The notes: generated by a model from the sequence alone, not told the origin. Positions 15,184 to 24,416 are shown, numbered from the stretch's first letter. The stretch: 64,000 nt of DNA from Dyella_B nitratireducens (GCF_049532905.1 NZ_CP064032.1:3224001-3288000); one strand, 5' to 3'. Translations and numbers: made by a program.

Positions 15184-15629
15184 ATTGGCTTGGCGATCAC
15201 CAAAAACACGATGCCTAGCAACAGCAATATCGGCAGCTCATTCAACAGTCGCAGGGTGCGCGCCGAGGGCAGCGCACCACCTTTCTCGCTGCGCTTGAGC
15301 AAACGCCCTGTCCAAACGAAATAGACCAGCAGCAAGACCACCAGCGTGAGTTTGGCGTCGATCCAATGTGACGAACCGACGACGTTCGGCAATGCATGGG
15401 GAAAGACACGCCAGCCCTGCCACAGGGTCAGGCCGAACAGAAAGGCGATACCGAACAGGTTATGGCCAAAGCGATACAGCCGGCGCCCCATCAGGCAAAG
15501 ACGTGCCCTCACTGCCGGTTCGTCGCCCGCCTCGGCGATATTCACCAGAATCCTCGGCAAGTAAAACACCGCCGCAATCCAGGCCATCACAAACACGACA
15601 TGCAGGCTTTTGATCCACAGATAGGTCAT
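15180..15629 (-). CDS. HemJ-like / CopD-family membrane protein
   Basis: A four-helix inner-membrane protein of 149 residues. The N-terminal LHVVFVMAWIAAVFYLPRILV (conserved His and YLPR), the central WIDAKLTLV with conserved Lys, and the C-terminal NELPILLLLGIVFLVIAKP match HemJ, the protoporphyrinogen IX oxidase used by bacteria lacking HemG/HemY. The ATG at 15629 has GGAG six bases upstream and is preferred to an earlier in-frame codon at 15653. Its TAG stop lies within a REP element. A general CopD-type membrane role is the alternative. Confidence 0.8.
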   Translation of the reverse strand: MTYLWIKSLHVVFVMAWIAAVFYLPRILVNIAEAGDEPAVRARLCLMGRRLYRFGHNLFGIAFLFGLTLWQGWRVFPHALPNVVGSSHWIDAKLTLVVLLLVYFVWTGRLLKRSEKGGALPSARTLRLLNELPILLLLGIVFLVIAKPM

Positions 15630-15796
15630 GACGGCTCCGCGCAGAGAGGACAACGTGCGGGATGGTACGTGGATTGGATGTTTGCGTCAGCGGTTGCGGC
15701 CACAAGTCACATGGCGTTCCTGCGAACGCGCAACGTGCCGGACTGCGTTTCAACGTTCAGCCCAACACCGCTTTCCTAGTGCAGCCGCATAACCCG

Positions 15797-18082
15797 TCAC
15801 GCCCGTGGCAATACCATCCTGAAATCCGTCCCCTGCCCCAACTGACTTGCAACCGTCATGGCGCCGCCGTGCCGCTCGATCACCGCTTTCACGAACGGCA
15901 GCCCTAGCCCGACACCCATATCCCCTTCGCTTTTGCCGCCTCCTGCCTGAAAGAAGGGGTCGAACAAATGCGGCAAGTCTTCTTCGGCAATGCCGATGCC
16001 CTGATCGACGATATGCAAGACCATGCCGTCCTCGCTTTCATCTACCAGGCGCACGGTAATGGCGGTATGGGACGGGGAGTACTTGAGTGCGTTGTCGATC
16101 ACATTGACCAAAGCGCGGATCAACATGTCCGGGCTACCCATCAACAGCGTGTCGTCCAGATCGCATTCCGGACCGATCAGCTCGATCGCCTTGCTCTCCG
16201 CTGTCGGCCATAGCTGATCCACGGCTTCGGTAGCGACATCCAGCAAGGCTACCGGTACAAAGCTGTCGCGATGAATCTGTTCCGCGCGTGAGAGCTGAAG
16301 AAAGTCCTTTGCCACGCGTAGCGAGTAATCCGCTTGTCGGCGCAAGTCTTCAAGAAACGCGCGATCGTGCGGAGTCTCTTGGTGTTGCCCTTCGGCACGT
16401 TCTTCAATCAGCGCAAGAATGGTAGATAGCGGGCTACGCAAGTCGTGAGCGATATGCCGCAAGGCTTGCTTGTCGTGTGTAATGCTCTGCTTGATGCGGG
16501 TGATGTCGACCAGACAGACCAGAAACGATACCCGCTCCTCCTCCAGCCTGGGATGCAAGGAAGTATCGGCACTGGCGTAAGGCACATAGAACAACATGTG
16601 CTCACGACCACCTAATGTGATCTCCACGCTGGTGCTCTCGTCGCCGCGGCAATGTTTACGCACCAACTGCTGCACGTCGCCCAGCGATATGCTTGCCTGA
16701 TCCCCCACGGGCTCAGCCAGCATGTCAGCCGCCGCCCCGTTCCACACAGAGACCTTCTGATCCACCACGACGAATACTGGATAGGGCAGCTGGTTGATCA
16801 TGCTGACGAATGTGCTTTGCAAGCTACGCATTTCGCGCATCACGTGCCGCGCTTCACGCAACGGATCGCGGATAGGGCCTGATGGCGCAGGCGCAGCAGC
16901 TTCAGCTACGTTCACCGCGGATGCGATCGCACGCAGTTTGCCAACCTCCCGCTTCAGCAGATTTTGCGTACGGCGCAAGCGCTCCCAAGCGAAATGCGTG
17001 TAGATAAAAACACCTACCAAGGGCAGCAGCCCTAAACCCAACCACCGATGTAACACCGCCAGCAACAGCACGGGAACCAGAAACATCAGCAAAAACCAGC
17101 CGAGTGCCGCAGCGTGCATCCAACGCCCCGGTATCAGCGCGCAAATCAGCACCATTCCCAAGGCAATCGCCAGATAGATCGGCACGGCGGCGATCCCAGG
17201 CAATTCGCTCGCCATATTGCCGCTGAGCACCGCGTCGGTCATCAACGCGTCCAGTTGCGGTCGCGATACCGCATCCATATTGAGCGAGGAAATCTGAAAG
17301 CCCGCATCCTCACCCACTGCTTCGCCAACAAAGACGATGCGATCATCGAAGGCATTTGCCGGTACCTTGCCATCGAGCACATCTGCAAACGAGTATTGCG
17401 GCAGAGGCTGCTGCCCGCCGAGCATCACCAGCACTGCATCCGTTCGCGAACGCGACATGGACAACGCATAGGAACGCCGATGCACATGTGACTGCTCGTG
17501 CACATGTTCCGCATCTGCAACGCGGATGGCTTCCAACACAATGTTTGGATAGCCGCCCTGTGTGGCGGACAGATAGGGCACGAAGCCAGTGACGACACCA
17601 TAGTGCCCGAGCGTGACATGACGCTGCCCGCGCCCGGCAGCGGCCGCGCCAAGAATTCCCGGCAGCGTATCCGCTTTCTGACCCGCACCCCCTCCGACCA
17701 CAGGCAGCACAATGCGAGCGCTGTGAGCCATGGCGACGGCCAAAGCCTCCGTGTGCATATCGTTGCCGAGAGGATAGTCGAGGGTGATGCTTGCGGCCTG
17801 ATCGAGGCGCTGTAACAAAGCACGGGTACGTGCAGTGATGCCATCCGTACCGTATTCACCCAGGGTCTTGTCGTCGATCAGCACCACCGCCACTTGATTG
17901 GAGCCGGGATGCGCAAATAACCGGGAAGCCGTATCGAACCACACCTTGTCGAAGGCGCCGGACATCGAAGCACCCATGGGATGCCAGCTGAAGGCGGCCA
18001 GCAACAGCAAAATGCCAATAAAGAAGATGCGCGCCCATGCAGTGCGGGAAAGGCGTCGTATGTTGACTTTGCTCGGCAACAT
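15797..18082 (-). CDS. CHASE2-domain sensor histidine kinase
   Basis: Membrane kinase of 761 residues. In order: first membrane helix (about 15-35), extracytoplasmic CHASE2 domain (VAVVLIDDKTLGEYG onward, to about 290), three closely spaced membrane helices (about 300-370), a PAS-like region (INQLPYPVFVVVDQKVSVWNGAA), HisKA with the phospho-His in HIAHDLRSPLST, and an intact HATPase (NVIDNALKYS; DQGIGI; GVGLGLPFVK). The start is set at ATG 18082, which has GGGAG seven bases upstream; a TTG 18 bases earlier is less likely. It follows the response regulator on the same strand and is presumably its partner. The signal is unknown. Confidence 0.92.
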   Translation of the reverse strand: MLPSKVNIRRLSRTAWARIFFIGILLLLAAFSWHPMGASMSGAFDKVWFDTASRLFAHPGSNQVAVVLIDDKTLGEYGTDGITARTRALLQRLDQAASITLDYPLGNDMHTEALAVAMAHSARIVLPVVGGGAGQKADTLPGILGAAAAGRGQRHVTLGHYGVVTGFVPYLSATQGGYPNIVLEAIRVADAEHVHEQSHVHRRSYALSMSRSRTDAVLVMLGGQQPLPQYSFADVLDGKVPANAFDDRIVFVGEAVGEDAGFQISSLNMDAVSRPQLDALMTDAVLSGNMASELPGIAAVPIYLAIALGMVLICALIPGRWMHAAALGWFLLMFLVPVLLLAVLHRWLGLGLLPLVGVFIYTHFAWERLRRTQNLLKREVGKLRAIASAVNVAEAAAPAPSGPIRDPLREARHVMREMRSLQSTFVSMINQLPYPVFVVVDQKVSVWNGAAADMLAEPVGDQASISLGDVQQLVRKHCRGDESTSVEITLGGREHMLFYVPYASADTSLHPRLEEERVSFLVCLVDITRIKQSITHDKQALRHIAHDLRSPLSTILALIEERAEGQHQETPHDRAFLEDLRRQADYSLRVAKDFLQLSRAEQIHRDSFVPVALLDVATEAVDQLWPTAESKAIELIGPECDLDDTLLMGSPDMLIRALVNVIDNALKYSPSHTAITVRLVDESEDGMVLHIVDQGIGIAEEDLPHLFDPFFQAGGGKSEGDMGVGLGLPFVKAVIERHGGAMTVASQLGQGTDFRMVLPRA

Positions 18083-18181
18083 CTGGCGCTCCCTGTTCAA
18101 TGGTGCGGCCTATGCCATCTCTCCTTTGAGCAAGGAGCAGACCGATGCGTAGGCTGCAGTGCCAACCTATGCATACGGCGA

Positions 18182-18952
18182 TCAATATATCGACGTGGTA
18201 CGCGGCGCAGAAGCCCGCAAGCCCCGAGCAACAGCTTGACGGCGACCTGCCTGCGGCAGCTCTTCCAGACGGTAGCCATGGTTGTACACGGTGGAAATCA
18301 GCATGCCGTTCTTGGCGCGCAATTGCAGCGCATGACGCAGTTTGCTCACATACGTCGCCAGCGTGGCGTCGTACTTGCGGTCATTCTCGCCCCAGATCTC
18401 TTCGCACAGCTCTTCCTTGGTGACTACGCAGCCGACCTTGCGGAAGAAGTACATGGCAAGATCGAATTCGCGGACAGGCAGGTTCACCAGCTTCTGGCCA
18501 TCGACGCCATCGACCAGCACGCTGCGCGCATCGGCATCCATGGTGTAGCGGCCCACTTTGATCTTTTTGTCACGCAAAGCTTCCGGGTAATACTTGCGTG
18601 CTTGCGCTCGAATACGGGCGACCAGTTCCTGCTCACGGGCCGGCTTCACCAGATAATCATCGGCACCGCTATCCAGGCCCTGCACGATGCTGCTTTCATC
18701 GTCATGCTGAGTCAGCATGATGATCGGCACCTCGGCGTGTTCACGCGTGGTGCGTGCCCACTTCAGGACTTCGATGCCGCACTTGCCAGGTACGTCCCAA
18801 TCCAGCAGCAACATGTCAGCCGGCTCGTTCTCAAGCATGCTCACAAAACTGTCGCCGTCATGGCGAATCACGCTTTCATAGCCCGCCCGATGCAACCAGT
18901 TGGCGACAGAGTGAGCCTGCTTCACGGTGTCTTCGAGAATGGCGATGCGCAA
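18182..18952 (-). CDS. OmpR-family response regulator, probable TTG start
   Basis: Receiver (residues about 1-120; acceptor Asp in LLLDWDVPG; LTQHDD; KPAREQE) plus winged-helix DNA-binding domain (about 130-235; REFDLAMYFFRKVG, YVSKLRHALQL, STVYNHGYRL). The TTG at 18952 fits best: GAGG lies eight bases upstream and the product then begins LRIAILED, where receivers normally begin. A frame extending to 19096 would add 48 residues without domain character. It precedes the CHASE2 kinase by about 100 bases and probably forms its two-component system. Confidence 0.9.
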   Translation of the reverse strand: MRIAILEDTVKQAHSVANWLHRAGYESVIRHDGDSFVSMLENEPADMLLLDWDVPGKCGIEVLKWARTTREHAEVPIIMLTQHDDESSIVQGLDSGADDYLVKPAREQELVARIRAQARKYYPEALRDKKIKVGRYTMDADARSVLVDGVDGQKLVNLPVREFDLAMYFFRKVGCVVTKEELCEEIWGENDRKYDATLATYVSKLRHALQLRAKNGMLISTVYNHGYRLEELPQAGRRQAVARGLRASAPRTTSIY

Positions 18953-19159
18953 GGTCGTGTCCTCAGGTAGTGGATGATTTCCCGGACTGGCCGCCCAATC
19001 CCCTGGCCTTCTTTTCTTTCTCAGCACCGTTTTTGCCTTGGCGCCCGTCAAGTCCGGGTGTTCCCGTTTGGGATGCAAAAATCCTAAGAATCTCAATACG
19101 GCAAGAACATAGGATCAGTACGAATCTCGACCTGTGGGTGCACCATTGTGCTGAACCGC

Positions 19160-19345
19160 CAGAAATAGAAAGGCCCCCTTTCGGGGGCCAGAAGCTTCAT
19201 CCTAGGGGGTCGATGAAGCTCAGGGTTGCTAACCACCGGTCTCGCAGAGGAATGGCCAACCGGCGACTACAGATTGCATCGGAAGGAAGCCGCAAGAAAT
19301 CAGGAAGCAGCCCGACATTTTGTCAGATTAGTACTACAGACGAGT
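19160..19345 (-). ncRNA. Candidate structured small RNA or leader
   Basis: The 375 bases between the response-regulator region and tRNA-Val hold no gene. On the minus strand there is a plausible -10 (TACTAA near 19330) with TTAACT as weak -35, then several stems: GGTT/AACC, CCGGT/ACCGG, an eight-pair AGCTTCAT/ATGAAGCT stem with a C-rich loop (19192-19218), and a terminator-like hairpin at 19172-19189. This is the layout of a terminated small RNA, or of a leader for the response regulator whose start is 220 bases further on. I cannot match it to a known RNA. Confidence 0.35.
19172..19189 (-). terminator. Terminator-like hairpin GGCCCCC/GGGGGCC
   Basis: Seven GC pairs with loop GAAA on the minus strand, followed by TTTCTATTTCT. 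On the plus strand no T-run follows. Confidence 0.7.
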
Positions 19346-19394
19346 CCCAGTTAAGCATCCAGGTGAAAACACGCTGATGCCTATGACGCGCAAC

Positions 19395-19422
19395 AAAAAA
19401 GCCGCCCTCTGTGGAGGACGGC
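19395..19422 (-). terminator. Intrinsic terminator after tRNA-Val
   Basis: Minus-strand stem GCCGTCCTC / GAGGGCGGC (nine pairs, one wobble; loop CACA) followed by TTTTTTG. It ends transcription from the uvrB/tRNA-Val side. Confidence 0.88.
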
Positions 19423-19471
19423 TTTCGCATTTTTCAGTATCCGCCCAAACGGGCTAAGTCACTGATTTAAA

Positions 19472-19546
19472 TGGTGGGCGGTACAAGGATCGAACTTGTG
19501 ACCCCTTCCATGTCAAGGAAGTGCTCTACCGCTGAGCTAACCGCCC
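19472..19546 (-). tRNA. tRNA-Val (anticodon GAC)
   Basis: A 75-base cloverleaf with acceptor stem GGGCGGT / ACCGCCC, encoded CCA, D-arm GCTCAGCGGTAGAGC and T-loop GTTCGATCC. The anticodon stem CTTCC / GGAAG encloses TTGACAT, giving anticodon GAC (decodes GUC and GUU). It lies about 50 bases downstream of uvrB on the same strand. Confidence 0.97.
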
Positions 19547-19594
19547 GAGAGCCGCGCAGTATACGGGAACGGGATAGGGCTGAAAAGGCTCAAC

Positions 19595-21637
19595 CTACCG
19601 GGTCGCCTGCTCACGTAGCTGGTGGATCCGATCGCGCAGGCGCGCGGCCTCTTCGAATTCCAGGTTTTCCGCATGTTTGCGCATATCCGCCTCCAGGCGC
19701 TTGATCATGGCTGAAGCCTGATCGGCGCTGAGGCTGGCGTACTCGGCGGCGTCTTCGGCCACGGCGGTAGCGGCTGCCCTGCCACGCGCGGACTTGCCGC
19801 GACCCCGGCCTGGGGCTTCGCTGCGAGCACCTTCCATGATGTCGGAGATCCGGCGCACCACCGATTTGGGCGTGATGCCATGGGCCTCGTTCCAGGCCTC
19901 CTGTTTTTCGCGGCGGCGGCTGGTTTCGTCCATTGCCGCCCGCATCGAGCGGGTCACCTCATCGGCATACAGGATGGCTTTGCCGCGTACGTTACGCGCC
20001 GCGCGGCCGATGGTCTGGATCAGCGAATCGGTGGAACGCAGGAAGCCTTCCTTGTCCGCATCGAGAATGGCCACCAGCGAAACTTCGGGCATGTCCAGGC
20101 CCTCGCGCAGCAGGTTGATGCCCACCAGCACGTCGAATTCGCCCAGTCGCAGGTCGCGGATGATTTCCACGCGCTCCACGGTTTCGATATCCGAGTGCAG
20201 ATAGCGCACTTTCACATCGTGCTCGCTCAAGTATTCCGTGAGGTTTTCCGCCATGCGTTTGGTGAGCGTGGTGACCAGCACGCGGTCGCCCATCGCAATG
20301 CGTTTTTTCGCTTCACCCAGCAGATCGTCGACCTGGGTGCGCACGGGGCGTACTTCGACTTCCGGATCGATCAGGCCAGTGGGACGCACCACCAGTTCAA
20401 CCGCAGAGTTGCCGGATTTTTCCATTTCGTATTTGCGCGGCGTGGCGGAGACATAGATGCTGCGCGGCGCCCGGCGCTCGAACTCCTCGAAGCGCAGCGG
20501 GCGGTTGTCCATCGCCGACGGCAGGCGGAAGCCGAATTCCACCAGGGTTTCCTTGCGCGAGCGGTCACCTTTGTACATGGCGCCGAGCTGCGGCACGGTG
20601 ACGTGCGATTCGTCGATCACCAGCAATGCATCCGGCGGCAGATAGTCGAACAGAGTCGGCGGCGGCTCGCCCGGCGCACGGCGGGTGAGATGGCGCGAGT
20701 AGTTTTCGATGCCCTGGCAATAACCGACCTCGGCCATCATCTCGATGTCGAAGCGCGTACGCTGATCCAGGCGCTGCGCCTCGACCAGGCGGTTTTCCTT
20801 GTAGAGCAGCTCCAGGCGTTCCTTCAGCTCGACTTTGATCGTCTCGATCGCGTTCAACACGCTTTCGCGCGTGCTGGCGTAGTGCGTGCGTGGATACACG
20901 GTGTAGCGCGGCACCTTGCGGATGGTTTCGCCGGTGAGCGGATCGAACAGGGAGAGGTTTTCCACCTCGCCGTCGAACAGTTCAATACGCAGCGCTTCGG
21001 TTTCCGATTCGGCCGGAAACACGTCGATGATTTCGCCGCGCACGCGATATGTACCGCGGCGCAGTTCCATTTCGTTGCGGGTGTATTGCAGCTCGGTCAG
21101 CTGGCGGATCAGCGCGCGCTGATCGATGCGTTCGCCACGCGCAAGGATCAGGCGCAGCGATAGGTAATCTTCCGGATCGCCCAGGCCGTAGATGGCCGAC
21201 ACCGTGGCCACGATCAGCGAATCCTTGCGTGACAGCAGCGCCTTGGTCGCGGCCAGACGCATCTGCTCGATGTGGTCGTTGATCGAGGCGTCCTTCTCGA
21301 TATAGGTATCCGACGCCACCACGTAGGCTTCCGGCTGGTAGTAGTCGTAGTAGCTGACGAAGTATTCCACCGCGTTATGCGGGAAGAACTCCTTGAACTC
21401 GCCGTACAGCTGCGCCGCCAGCGTCTTGTTCGGCGCCAGCACGATAGTGGGGCGCTGCACTTGCGCCACCACGTTGGCGATAGTGAAGGTCTTGCCCGAG
21501 CCGGTAACGCCAAGCAAGGTCTGCCCTGCCAGGCCGGACTCAAAGCCCTCGACCAGGCGCTTGATGGCCTCGGGCTGGTCGCCAGCGGGCTTGTACTGGG
21601 AAACGAGTTCGAAACGGTCGCGGTCGGTCATGGGCAT
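19595..21637 (-). CDS. uvrB: UvrABC system protein B
   Basis: DNA-damage recognition helicase of nucleotide excision repair, about 680 residues. Seen: Walker A (LLGVTGSGKT), the beta-hairpin that clamps DNA (YYDYYQPEAYV), helicase motifs including DESH and QTIGRAARN, and the C-terminal UVR motif that contacts UvrC (MIKRLEADMRKHAENLEFEEAARLRDRI). Three start codons cluster at 21640 (GTG), 21637 and 21631; GGAG spacing favours 21637. An Ala-rich stretch before the UVR motif (RAAATAVAEDAAEYA) looks like a lineage-specific linker. Confidence 0.97.
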   Translation of the reverse strand: MPMTDRDRFELVSQYKPAGDQPEAIKRLVEGFESGLAGQTLLGVTGSGKTFTIANVVAQVQRPTIVLAPNKTLAAQLYGEFKEFFPHNAVEYFVSYYDYYQPEAYVVASDTYIEKDASINDHIEQMRLAATKALLSRKDSLIVATVSAIYGLGDPEDYLSLRLILARGERIDQRALIRQLTELQYTRNEMELRRGTYRVRGEIIDVFPAESETEALRIELFDGEVENLSLFDPLTGETIRKVPRYTVYPRTHYASTRESVLNAIETIKVELKERLELLYKENRLVEAQRLDQRTRFDIEMMAEVGYCQGIENYSRHLTRRAPGEPPPTLFDYLPPDALLVIDESHVTVPQLGAMYKGDRSRKETLVEFGFRLPSAMDNRPLRFEEFERRAPRSIYVSATPRKYEMEKSGNSAVELVVRPTGLIDPEVEVRPVRTQVDDLLGEAKKRIAMGDRVLVTTLTKRMAENLTEYLSEHDVKVRYLHSDIETVERVEIIRDLRLGEFDVLVGINLLREGLDMPEVSLVAILDADKEGFLRSTDSLIQTIGRAARNVRGKAILYADEVTRSMRAAMDETSRRREKQEAWNEAHGITPKSVVRRISDIMEGARSEAPGRGRGKSARGRAAATAVAEDAAEYASLSADQASAMIKRLEADMRKHAENLEFEEAARLRDRIHQLREQATR

Positions 21638-21749
21638 CACTTGCGGGCGCTCCGGGTCATTTTAAATGCAGGTGCTGACACAGGTTGTCAGCAGGGTCTG
21701 ACCGTATCGCCCCCCTAGGCTGGTTGGCGTCGCGGAAATAGGGCCTAGC

Positions 21750-22303
21750 ATGGGTTGGATGATAAACAGCAATGTGAAGGGCTTTGGGCTGGCGGAGCAG
21801 ATCATCACCCTGGCGGTTCTGGCCGTGCTGACGGCGATCGCCATACCAGCCTTTCATCGGATGATGATGGGACACGAACTGCGCGCCGCCCAAACCGATT
21901 ACATCGCGGCCTTACAGCACGCACGCAATCTCGCGGTGAACGAACAGGTGCGCATCACATTTTTTGCCCAAGCCGCGATGGCCTACATTGCAGTGGTGAT
22001 GATTCGTGGGGCCAAGGTTGGCTGATAGGAAAAGCTGACCTCAACGACGATGGTCAGTTACTCGGTTTGCCACGTTATACCGGCCGAAAATATCGCGATA
22101 CGCTTATCATCATCAGCAATATCAAACAGAAGTACGTATGGTTCGGCCCTGATGGCAGCGCGAAAAACACTTGGCCGTCGCTTTCCTTCTGCGTGAAGGG
22201 CGATCCTCAGCACTTGTTGAAAGTGATCATTTCCCGAACAGGGCGAATCCGAGGTGATGTCGAGAAAAACCCTGCCGCATCGCCATGTTCTACTTCAGCT
22301 TGA
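21750..22303 (+). pseudogene. GspH/FimT-type pseudopilin gene, interrupted by a frameshift
   Basis: The first frame (from 21750) encodes a prepilin leader and N-helix: KGFGLAEQIITLAVLAVLTA, with cleavage expected between G and F and Glu at mature position 5. It stops after 91 codons. The rest of a GspH/FimT protein continues in another frame: CPSRDGLHCSGDDSWGQGW, DLNDDGQLLG, VWFGPDGSAK, then KVIISRTGRIRGDV, ending at 22303. The frames meet at a run of six T (21960-21965); four or seven T would join them into one protein of about 180 residues. It may be a true mutation, slippage-based switching or an assembly error. No other pilus genes adjoin it. Confidence 0.8.
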
Positions 22304-22317
22304 GCACTCGGCTTTTG

Positions 22318-22391
22318 GTAGGTTGGGGTGCAAACCCCAACGTTGCCATGCATGTACATATAGAGATGTTGGGGTTTGCACCCAAACCTAC
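22318..22391. repeat. REP pair (BIME), copy 2
   Basis: Left arm has a perfect GTAG foot and eight-pair GTTGGGGT / ACCCCAAC stem with GCAA loop; the right inverted arm carries a C-to-A change in CACCCAAACCTAC. It lies between the pseudopilin remnant and the TPM gene. Confidence 0.9.
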
Positions 22392-22392
22392 A

Positions 22393-22899
22393 TCAAAGCA
22401 GCACAGGCCGATCCGGCAACTCATCCGGCCGTGGCTTGCCATGACTCGGAAAATGCTTCGCCAGCAACGCATGCACCTGGGTAATCCCGTGCAACGCACC
22501 TGCGCGCCATTGGCCGGCAGCGAAGTTTTCGCGCATACCCTCGCAAATCGCGCGCCATTCTTCCGGCTTCACGTGCTTTGCAATGCCGCGGTCCGCAACA
22601 ATCTCGATGCGATGCTCCGACATCAGCACGTAAATCAGCACGCCGCAGTTGTGTTCGGTGTCCCACACATCAAGCTGACCGAAAACCTGCCGTGCGCGAG
22701 TGCTGGCATCCAGGCCAGCCCATACGACGGGAATGGAAAGACGCGACTCGATAGCAAAGCGCACTTCGCCTAGATGGGTGTGTTCGCCATCGGCGATCGC
22801 GGCGGTCATGTCATCCAGCAACTCAGGCGGGAAGCGTCGATGCAACTGAAACAAGCCTTCGAACAAATTCGCCGTGATGCGTTGAGCGCGTGTTGGCAT
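22393..22899 (-). CDS. TPM-domain protein, second copy of the operon
   Basis: A 168-residue protein with a TPM-like fold (HTHLGEVRFAIESRLSIPVVWAGLDASTRARQVFGQLDVWDTEHNCGVLIYVLMSEHRIEIVADRGIAKHV is cited in parts: HLGEVRFAIES, NCGVLIYVLMSEHRIEIVADRGI). It has no signal peptide or obvious membrane helix. ATG 22899 follows the preceding stop by one base; a longer frame reaching 23193 overlaps the upstream gene and is rejected. It forms an operon lemA-TPM-TPM. TPM proteins occur with LemA in many bacteria, and their biochemical role is unsettled. Confidence 0.88.
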   Translation of the reverse strand: MPTRAQRITANLFEGLFQLHRRFPPELLDDMTAAIADGEHTHLGEVRFAIESRLSIPVVWAGLDASTRARQVFGQLDVWDTEHNCGVLIYVLMSEHRIEIVADRGIAKHVKPEEWRAICEGMRENFAAGQWRAGALHGITQVHALLAKHFPSHGKPRPDELPDRPVLL

Positions 22900-22900
22900 G

Positions 22901-23794
22901 TCACCAGCTCCCCGAAGCGCCACCGCCACCGAAACTGCCGCCGCCTCCGCTGAAGCCTCCACCTCCACCGCCGCCGAAGCCGCCGCCTCCGAAACCACCG
23001 CCCCCGCCCCAGCCGCCGAAGCCACCCCAGCCGCCGCCGCCGATGGATCGGCCCGAGCCAGCAGGCAACAGCATGAACAAACCACCGAGAATTCCGCCAA
23101 AAATGCCGATACCGATGGACGCGAGCATCCACAGCAAGGCGCCGATGATGAAGCCGCCCAAGGGGGCGCGAACCAGTGCCGGCGCACGCCCAAACATGCC
23201 GCGCAGCACGATCAGCAGAAACACCGCGATGAAGAACATCCCCTGCAGATTCGAACCATGGTGTTCTTCATTGCCACGCACCGGCGGTGGCAATGGTTCG
23301 CCATTGATGAGCTGCGTCAACGCACCCACGGCATCACTGATACCGCCGAAGTAATCATTGCTGCGGAATTTCGGCGCAATGTATTCGCGGATGATGCGTG
23401 CCGCCGCGGCATCGGGAATCGCGCCTTCCAACCCGTATCCCACCTCGATGCGCACTCGTCGGTCGTTCTTGGCGATAAACAGCAGCACGCCATCGTCAGT
23501 GCCTTTACGGCCAACCTTGTTGGCCTCCGACACACGCAGGGAGTAATCCTCGATGTCATCGGGCTGCGTGCTGCCGACCATCAGCACGACGAGCTGCGCA
23601 CCCTTCTGCTTTTCCAGATTGACCAGTTGCGCATCGAGCTGGTCGATTTGCTGGGGCGACAGTGTGCCGGTGAGATCGGTGATATGACGCGTGAGCTTGG
23701 GTACTGCAGGTTGGTCATCCGCATGCAAAACGGACCAGGGCGACAGCAAGGCTATCGCCAGGACCATCCAGAGGCGCACCCAGCGCCGCATCAT
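22901..23794 (-). CDS. TPM-domain membrane protein with Gly-rich tail (YgcG type)
   Basis: Exported protein of 297 residues. Signal peptide (about 1-25), TPM domain (about 35-160; VPKLTRHITDLTGTLSP, DDGVLLFIAKNDRRVRIEVGYGLEG), two membrane helices (about 185-245), and a tail of about 50 residues almost entirely Gly with Phe and Trp, ending GGGASGSW. This architecture is characteristic of the YgcG/TPM_phosphatase family. It starts two bases after lemA ends and the second TPM gene follows within one base, so all three are probably translated together. Confidence 0.93.
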   Translation of the reverse strand: MMRRWVRLWMVLAIALLSPWSVLHADDQPAVPKLTRHITDLTGTLSPQQIDQLDAQLVNLEKQKGAQLVVLMVGSTQPDDIEDYSLRVSEANKVGRKGTDDGVLLFIAKNDRRVRIEVGYGLEGAIPDAAAARIIREYIAPKFRSNDYFGGISDAVGALTQLINGEPLPPPVRGNEEHHGSNLQGMFFIAVFLLIVLRGMFGRAPALVRAPLGGFIIGALLWMLASIGIGIFGGILGGLFMLLPAGSGRSIGGGGWGGFGGWGGGGGFGGGGFGGGGGGGFSGGGGSFGGGGASGSW

Positions 23795-23795
23795 G

Positions 23796-24416
23796 TCAAT
23801 GCGCCGACGTAGCAGGCGCTGGTGTGCTGGTACCGAAATCCACCGTCGGCGCCGTGGAAATCGCCTTCTCGTTCTCCACCGAGAAATTTGGCTTTACCTG
23901 ATAGCCGAACATCTTGGCGGTGAGATTGTTGGGGAATGTACGGATCAGCGAGTTGTACTGCTGCACCGCCTGAATGTAGCGATTGCGCGCCACGGCGATG
24001 CGGTTTTCAGTGCCCTCCAGTTGCGCCTGCAGGTTCTGGAATACGCCATCCGCCTTCAGGTTCGGATAGTTCTCGCTGACCGCCATCAACCGCGACAAGG
24101 CACCGGTGAGCTGCCCTTGCGCGGCCTGAAACTTCGCCAGCGCTTGAGGATCATTCGCCAGCTCCGGCGTTATCTGGATGCTGCCCACGCGGGAGCGCGC
24201 GTCGGCCACCTCGGTGAAGATCTTGTCTTCGTGCGCGGCGTAACCCTTCACGGTATTGACCAGATTCGGCACCAGATCCGCGCGGCGCTGATATTGATTG
24301 AGCACTTCGGACCATTGCGCCTTGACTACCTCGTCCTGCTTCTGGATCGAGTTGTAGCCGCAGCCGGTCAACATGATGGCCAATAGCAACAGCACAAGAA
24401 TGCGTAGGCTTTTCAT
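23796..24416 (-). CDS. lemA: LemA-family lipoprotein
   Basis: A 206-residue helical protein with a lipoprotein signal (LLAIMLTGC, Cys 19) followed by the LemA pattern YNSIQKQDEVVKAQWSEV, YQRRADLVPNLVNTVKGYA and the central NPDLKADG-like FPNN blocks. It is first in an operon with two TPM-domain genes. LemA proteins are widespread membrane-attached helical proteins without a firm biochemical role; the coupling to TPM proteins suggests an envelope function. Confidence 0.94.
   Translation of the reverse strand: MKSLRILVLLLLAIMLTGCGYNSIQKQDEVVKAQWSEVLNQYQRRADLVPNLVNTVKGYAAHEDKIFTEVADARSRVGSIQITPELANDPQALAKFQAAQGQLTGALSRLMAVSENYPNLKADGVFQNLQAQLEGTENRIAVARNRYIQAVQQYNSLIRTFPNNLTAKMFGYQVKPNFSVENEKAISTAPTVDFGTSTPAPATSAH

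Noticed and set aside
6092..19546. tRNA genes as integration sites of a genomic island
   Set aside because: No integrase and no repeated tRNA 3' end was seen next to tRNA-Pro or tRNA-Val; both lie in conserved contexts.
22890..23080. Repetitive GCCGCCACC-like tract as a DNA repeat
   Set aside because: It is the coding sequence of the Gly-rich tail of the TPM protein.
22393..23193. Extended 266-residue frame for the second TPM gene
   Set aside because: The extension overlaps the upstream TPM gene's Gly-rich tail in another frame; the ATG at 22899, one base after that gene's stop, is the natural start.
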